Assembly: GCA_018398575.1 (NCBI GenBank)
Contig: JAGTXZ010000018.1
Location: forward strand, 2,356,001-2,420,000
Length of the DNA: 64,000 nucleotides
Source: Ampelomyces quisqualis
Lineage: Eukaryota > Ascomycota > Dothideomycetes > Pleosporales > Phaeosphaeriaceae
Direction: 5' to 3'
Shown: positions 59,680 to 64,000 of the stretch, piece after piece
Layout: each line of letters opens with the position of its first letter
Position numbering within the stretch: the first letter of the stretch is position 1
Notes under the pieces: model-generated
What the model was told of the DNA's origin: nothing
The model's database searches: none
What the model saw: the letters and a program-made list of their open reading frames with translations, nothing else
Translations under genes and position numbers: made by a program

Positions 59680-61833
59680 TGTGAGGAAGAGGTGCGAGGA
59701 TGACTTTCAATGAAGAGACAGATTATTGTGCCTGATGCGTAGGATGTGGATATATGCTTGTGACTACCAACGGTCTTGCTGAGACGTGTTTCCAAATTCG
59801 GACAAAGGCTCCGGGTGAACGAATTAGTCACGTGTCCCTCGCGATTGTGTCGGGAAAAGCTTTATGTGATCGCACAAGCTTAGTTGACCACTCGGAAGAT
59901 TTGAAGAGAGGAGAGGAGAGGTCAAAGAGAAAACGAAATAAAGGCGCTAAACTGGACATCTTATCCCATTTCCCGGCTCTCCACATCCAGCTCCGCAGGC
60001 AAAAATCTCAACGCAGGTGCAGGCATCTGCATTGCTTTGACCACACTATCACCATATCATAAGCCTGTCAGCTTACAGTTCGCAGGAACGCTTCCTCCCG
60101 ACTGGCTAGTCGATGCGATCGCATCTTATCTGACCCAATACAATGTGGGCATCGGCGACTGTAAGTTCCGATGGCGTCGAGGATGGCCACAAAGACATTG
60201 ATAGTCATTGAAGCGATGAAGGACCACGTGAATAAGACGTGGAGTTATGCAGTAATGAAAAAGGTCACTTTGTGCTTCTTGAGACCCGAAAGAAGGCGGC
60301 GAGCGCAGCGTAGTTGATTTACGACATTAGCAATGAGTATATCTCCCATGATGAGGTTGAAATGACCATGGCGAGGCGTTAAGGTGCTGTAGCACTTGTT
60401 GGGCTGAACAGGGCGGGGTATCCAACGGCCGAATCGGATCATGCATACGATGTGATATGCATCTTGTAGAGCTCGAAGCATTCGTTGGTTGCAATGTTTT
60501 GTTGAAGGCGAAGACCCGATTGCACTTTCTAGCGTAGAGTGTTGAGTCCTAGGAAGTGAAGATCTGGTGCGGTTCTGTTGAGTTTTTGGTTCACAGTTAA
60601 TCCAAGACTCAATGAGAGTAAATGGCATACAGTGCAACGCTCTAGCCTCGAGGTCAGCTCACCTAGCGTGTGTAAAGTGGCCAGTGTATGCTTAGCATGC
60701 GTAAACCAGCCAGCGCTCTCAGGAGCCTCTCTGGTTCTGGCGTAACCCTTACTCTTCACAGGTATTACCGGCGGGGGCAGCTTCAGCACCATGGTCTCAC
60801 AAGCGTCGATTCGCTTACTAGGCGCAAAATGTAGCAGACGCGTGCTATCGTGAATCGATCACGGCGTCTCGTTTGATGTGTTTTTGGTACGGTATCTTAC
60901 TGGCAATAAGCGGTGACGACTATGTCCAGCAACCGAGGGGCCGTAAGCTGGTACATTTCCATTGTGGCGATAAACGGTTGTTTGATCGAGGACAGGACGA
61001 AGAAGCTAAGGATCACCCGTGCACGGCGCGAAAAGATCACGTGGGCGCTCCGCCCAGCGCGTGTGCACGTGCCAGAATCGGCGTCTTCAACGCGCGCGAA
61101 CATCGATCATCCTCCGTTCACATACAACATGTCCTTCATTAGCCGACCCTTCTTTCTCAGGATTATTTTTCGAATTTCTGAGCCATAGTACGCGTGATCA
61201 GTGTGACGCTGAGAGTGCGGTAATCGTCATTCCGGGTGCTCGAAGTCTTCGAGTCTTCATCCTGGGACCACCGTTCTGGTCAACAGCTGAATCTCAAGTG
61301 TCATGTGCCTTTCTACGGCTTGTTTGTGTTTTTCTGCCCGCTCGCGTTCGTTTTCTCGCCAATGTGATCTATCGCGTCATTTCCTTGTTCCACATCTTGC
61401 GTCGACATCCCGTTCTAGCTCTAAAGGTGCCTAGGTAAAGTCTTTCTGATCGAACATATACAACGTCGCACCTCGAATCGGGATATGTATTGCAAGTTTA
61501 CAGTCTCGTTTCTAATGGAGAATGCTATTCTGTACGGAAGCCAAAGTTCTGCTTGTGTCACTTTCACCTGGCACTAACGATGACGTATCACAATATATCA
61601 TAGGCTGCAATCGTATCCCGGCAACAGTATGACGCGAAAGTTATCCTAGCAACAGTGTCAAGTCGCATCTGTTCACGCACTGGGCAGAACTCTTCTTCTT
61701 TGATCGCACGCTAAGCCTCCCTTCAACCGTCTATCAACCACGGCACTCTACGCTCTGCCTTTCTAATCGGCTGCACAGTTCTACCTATCAGTGCAACAAT
61801 TTCCCCACATCTGTCTCCTTAGGCACAAACACC
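59680..61833. other. Long intergenic region with fragmentary coding-like text
   Basis: No intact gene is supported. Near 60,079-60,165 the plus strand reads FAGTLPPDWLVDAIASYLTQ followed by YNVGIGD and a gtaagt donor, which could be an exon. A minus-strand ATG frame at about 60,628-60,245 (127 codons) and plus-strand frames near 60,873-61,438 have no recognisable domain. The last 150 bp before 61,834 are pyrimidine-rich (cttaggcacaaacaccatgg), typical of a fungal 5' UTR. Confidence 0.45.
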
Positions 61834-64000
61834 ATGGTCTCCAAACACAAGAAGAAATTGCGCCAACAAGCCATACTTCGGGCTGAAAAGTACAAGCAAG
61901 AGCAAGCGAATGAAGTTGCCAGCAGCTGCACAGCGCGACCTACTCAAGGTACCTTATTCCGTTTTTTCGCTTGTGATCTGTGTTAATGTCATGTTATAGT
62001 TACGTCGAGCAATACACAAGCTACTCTTGCGTGCACTACTACAACTTTCAAGTCGCTTGAATCTCGTGAGTCTCTGCTAGAACCTTCGTGTCTAGACACT
62101 ACTGATTGATGCCCTCCAGAAAACGTGCAAGAACCGCCGACCTACAGTTCGTACAGCATCGCAGGCGGTATCGCACCGGAAGCTATCTTCCTCCCGATAG
62201 AGGGCGGAGTGGTCCGCACTACCAACATCGCCATTGGACAGCACTCTTCTCACGAAAAAGGTACCGGCGGTTCTGAAGGTCCTTCTGCTACCATTTCCAC
62301 TCCACCTCAGCTAATAGAGGGACGCCCACCGCCGCAAGACGACCACACGGATACGCCCTTTTTTCGTTCATTCACGGACCATGATTCGAGCTTCGCATTC
62401 GCCGCAGTCACTCCCATGACTCTTCGCGCAGAAGGGAGTCCTCGGCTGGCTTTTGCAGCCCCCACGGTGTTCAATTCCATGATGCCGGCTGTACACTGTC
62501 TGCAGACCCATTCGACCAACATTGCCTCAAAAGTGCGCAGCATATTCGATGTACTTGAAGAGCGAGGAAACCGGGACAACAATGCGATGACTACATGTAC
62601 CTATGAAGCGGATGGACCCAAAGAAGCTCTCGACGCGCAGCTGTCTCTGTCTGGCAGTGCCGCAACTTGGTCAGTGACACAGCCTGGGGCAATCAATCTC
62701 CGCGCGACTACCGCCACCGTGGAGCGGGAAGATCATATGAACGCCCTTGTGTCGCTCGATGCTCCGCGGTGTCGATATGGCTACACATCTATTGCGCTCT
62801 CGGCGTTCGACTCCACCATTTATGCAACCAAAACCCACGATAATATCACCCTACATGGCCCAACGAAAGGCTCATGGTCGAGGATCCACACTTGGGTACG
62901 GCTCGAGGCGGAACGTCTGTTCCAGGCGGACATTGAACATAACGTTTCATCACCTGTTAAAGCTGCATCAGGGACAGCTTCGCAGGATCTAGTATTGGGG
63001 CACTACCATGCTATCGAGCCTGTACACGCAGAGACACAACACATTTTGCCTGTGCTGTCTGAAACGGCGGCGAAACAATCGCAAAGTTGGCACTCGAAAC
63101 GCATCTTCTTTGCGGACGCATGTGGGTACACACGCCTAGTCGACTGCATGCAGACGCTGTACGATATCGATATTGTGATGGATGATGGCGCATCGGACTT
63201 TGACTCTATAGCGTCACCAATGAAACTGGGTCCGCGAGTTCTACCTGTCCCAGCGCTCAGCACAACAACTTCATCGGAAGAGAGCGATGAAGGCGTCAAC
63301 CTGGAGGGCTTCACAGAGCTGGTCGGCATCGACTGTACCTTCCATACCCGCGAGCTTCGACTGGGAACCTGTGACATCACGCCTGCTATCACACAGGGGT
63401 TCTCAGAAGATGAGGACGTCATTGACCCGCGTCTTGTGTTCGGCACGCCAAAACATGACACAGCGAACGTACCCCTGGACTCATGTCGCAGTATTCAGCC
63501 CTTTGCTAGCGTGACGGAGATCAAGGCAGTAGATTTGAAATACCACAATGCTGGATTATCCTGTCTTCCGTTGCTTGAGCTGGAGCTCACCGCTACTTCC
63601 GAGCTAAGTACCATGGGGCGCCTTTCAGATCTTCCAGATGCCTTGCTAGACACCTCAACTCTCGCCTTTGTGGATACGGCGTATGTTCTACATCTGCTTG
63701 ATAATGGTACGAGCGAGTGCACGCCACCGGAAGACGAAGCACATGCTGCCGAAGAGGTCAACCCGGGACCAAGTGCGAAGCCATTCTCCTCCGACTGGGC
63801 CAGCGAATTGAGTCGCAAGAAATTGGGCACTGAATCACTCTCCACATTTCTGGGGTGTTTAGAGTGTAGCGAGGATGGCTGTACTACCAAATCAGCCATT
63901 TTGGCTGCTTTCTTGACGCACGTCAACCTTGAGCGCGAAAAGCGCGATCAACGTCCACTACCAAGCTCGTACACTGCATCAGCGGTTATGGCGAGTAAAA
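61834..64000 (+). CDS. Large unrecognised protein, three exons, 3' end outside the window
   Basis: Exon 1 (61,834-61,948) starts at an ATG in caaacaccatggtc and encodes a basic, Lys/Gln-rich N-terminus (MVSKHKKKLRQQAILRAEKY). Intron 1 is 61,949-61,999 (gtacct...atag, 51 bp), and exon 2 is 62,000-62,065. Intron 2 is 62,066-62,119 (gtgagt, actgattgatg branch-like site, ccag, 54 bp). Exon 3 (62,120 to the window end) is open for 1,881 bases without a stop. At least 687 residues in all. The protein is acidic and Ser/Thr/Ala-rich, with likely disordered stretches (TTSSEESDEG near residue 440). Recognisable conserved-looking text includes SKRIFFADACGYTRLVDCMQ near residue 385. No catalytic motif, membrane segment or known domain was seen. 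The long open frame in a GC-balanced context and consistent phase across two introns make it a real gene. Its function is unknown. Confidence 0.85.

Noticed and set aside
61019..61438. Plus-strand frame of 139 codons upstream of the large gene
   Set aside because: Begins at GTG, has Arg/Cys/Ser-rich shadow-like composition and no recognisable domain.
62307..63926. Minus-strand frames of 91 to 152 codons
   Set aside because: They are antisense shadows of the long open exon of the plus-strand gene.

Overview
The window comes from a filamentous ascomycete (Pezizomycotina). The gene models, short GT-AG introns and transposon families fit a Dothideomycete such as a Pleosporales member, but the species cannot be fixed from the sequence. 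It has two compartments. Bases 1 to about 53,020 are AT-rich, transposon-derived and full of TAA/TAG stops. Bases 53,020 to 64,000 have balanced composition and carry ordinary single-copy genes.

The AT-rich part looks like repeat-induced point mutation (RIP) with a narrow context: a C is lost when a pyrimidine precedes it and a purine follows it. TCA, CCA, TCG and CCG and their complements are scarce, while ACA, GCA, ACG and GCG persist. Reading TAG/TAA as former Gln, Trp or Arg codons recovers many proteins. From left to right these are: the end of an inverted hAT transposon copy (1-1,675); a pogo/Fot1-like DDE transposase (minus, about 5.6-7.1 kb); tandem arrays of 101, 147 and 134 bp; a Plavaka-type transposase (about 11.4-13.9 kb); an 89-bp array; an unidentified coiled-coil-like frame (15.6-17.8 kb); the 3' end of a Ty3/Gypsy element called E4 here (19.9-20.9 kb); a nearly complete hAT element (20,944-26,857); a Helitron-type Pif1 helicase (27.1-29.07 kb) cut by a small, unmutated hAT-derived MITE (28,083-28,539); and three boundary-complete Gypsy elements. 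E3 is 29,067-37,069 (minus, TSD gtttt). E1 is 37,918-52,014 (plus, TSD agtct). E2 is 42,023-49,118 (minus, TSD cttag), nested in E1. E1 splits an older unidentified reading frame that rejoins exactly at its target-site duplication.

The observation I find most interesting is a recurring accessory reading frame in all four Gypsy elements. It lies between the end of pol and the 3' LTR (no 3' LTR was identified for E4), on the strand opposite to pol and tail-to-tail with it. It encodes a C-x2-C-x6-C cysteine motif followed by a charged, coiled-coil-like region.

The balanced part begins with a decayed Zn2Cys6 / fungal-specific-domain transcription factor (about 53.5-55.5 kb). It is followed by a RING-finger gene (56,461-57,465), an orphan minus-strand terminal exon (57,952-58,090), a two-exon isochorismatase-family hydrolase (58,171-58,798, minus), a possible 74-residue protein (59,455-59,679, minus), and the 5' part of a three-exon gene for a large unrecognised protein of at least 687 residues that runs off the window (61,834-64,000). 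There is no sign that these genes form one pathway. CRISPR arrays, rRNA genes and convincing tRNA genes are absent.
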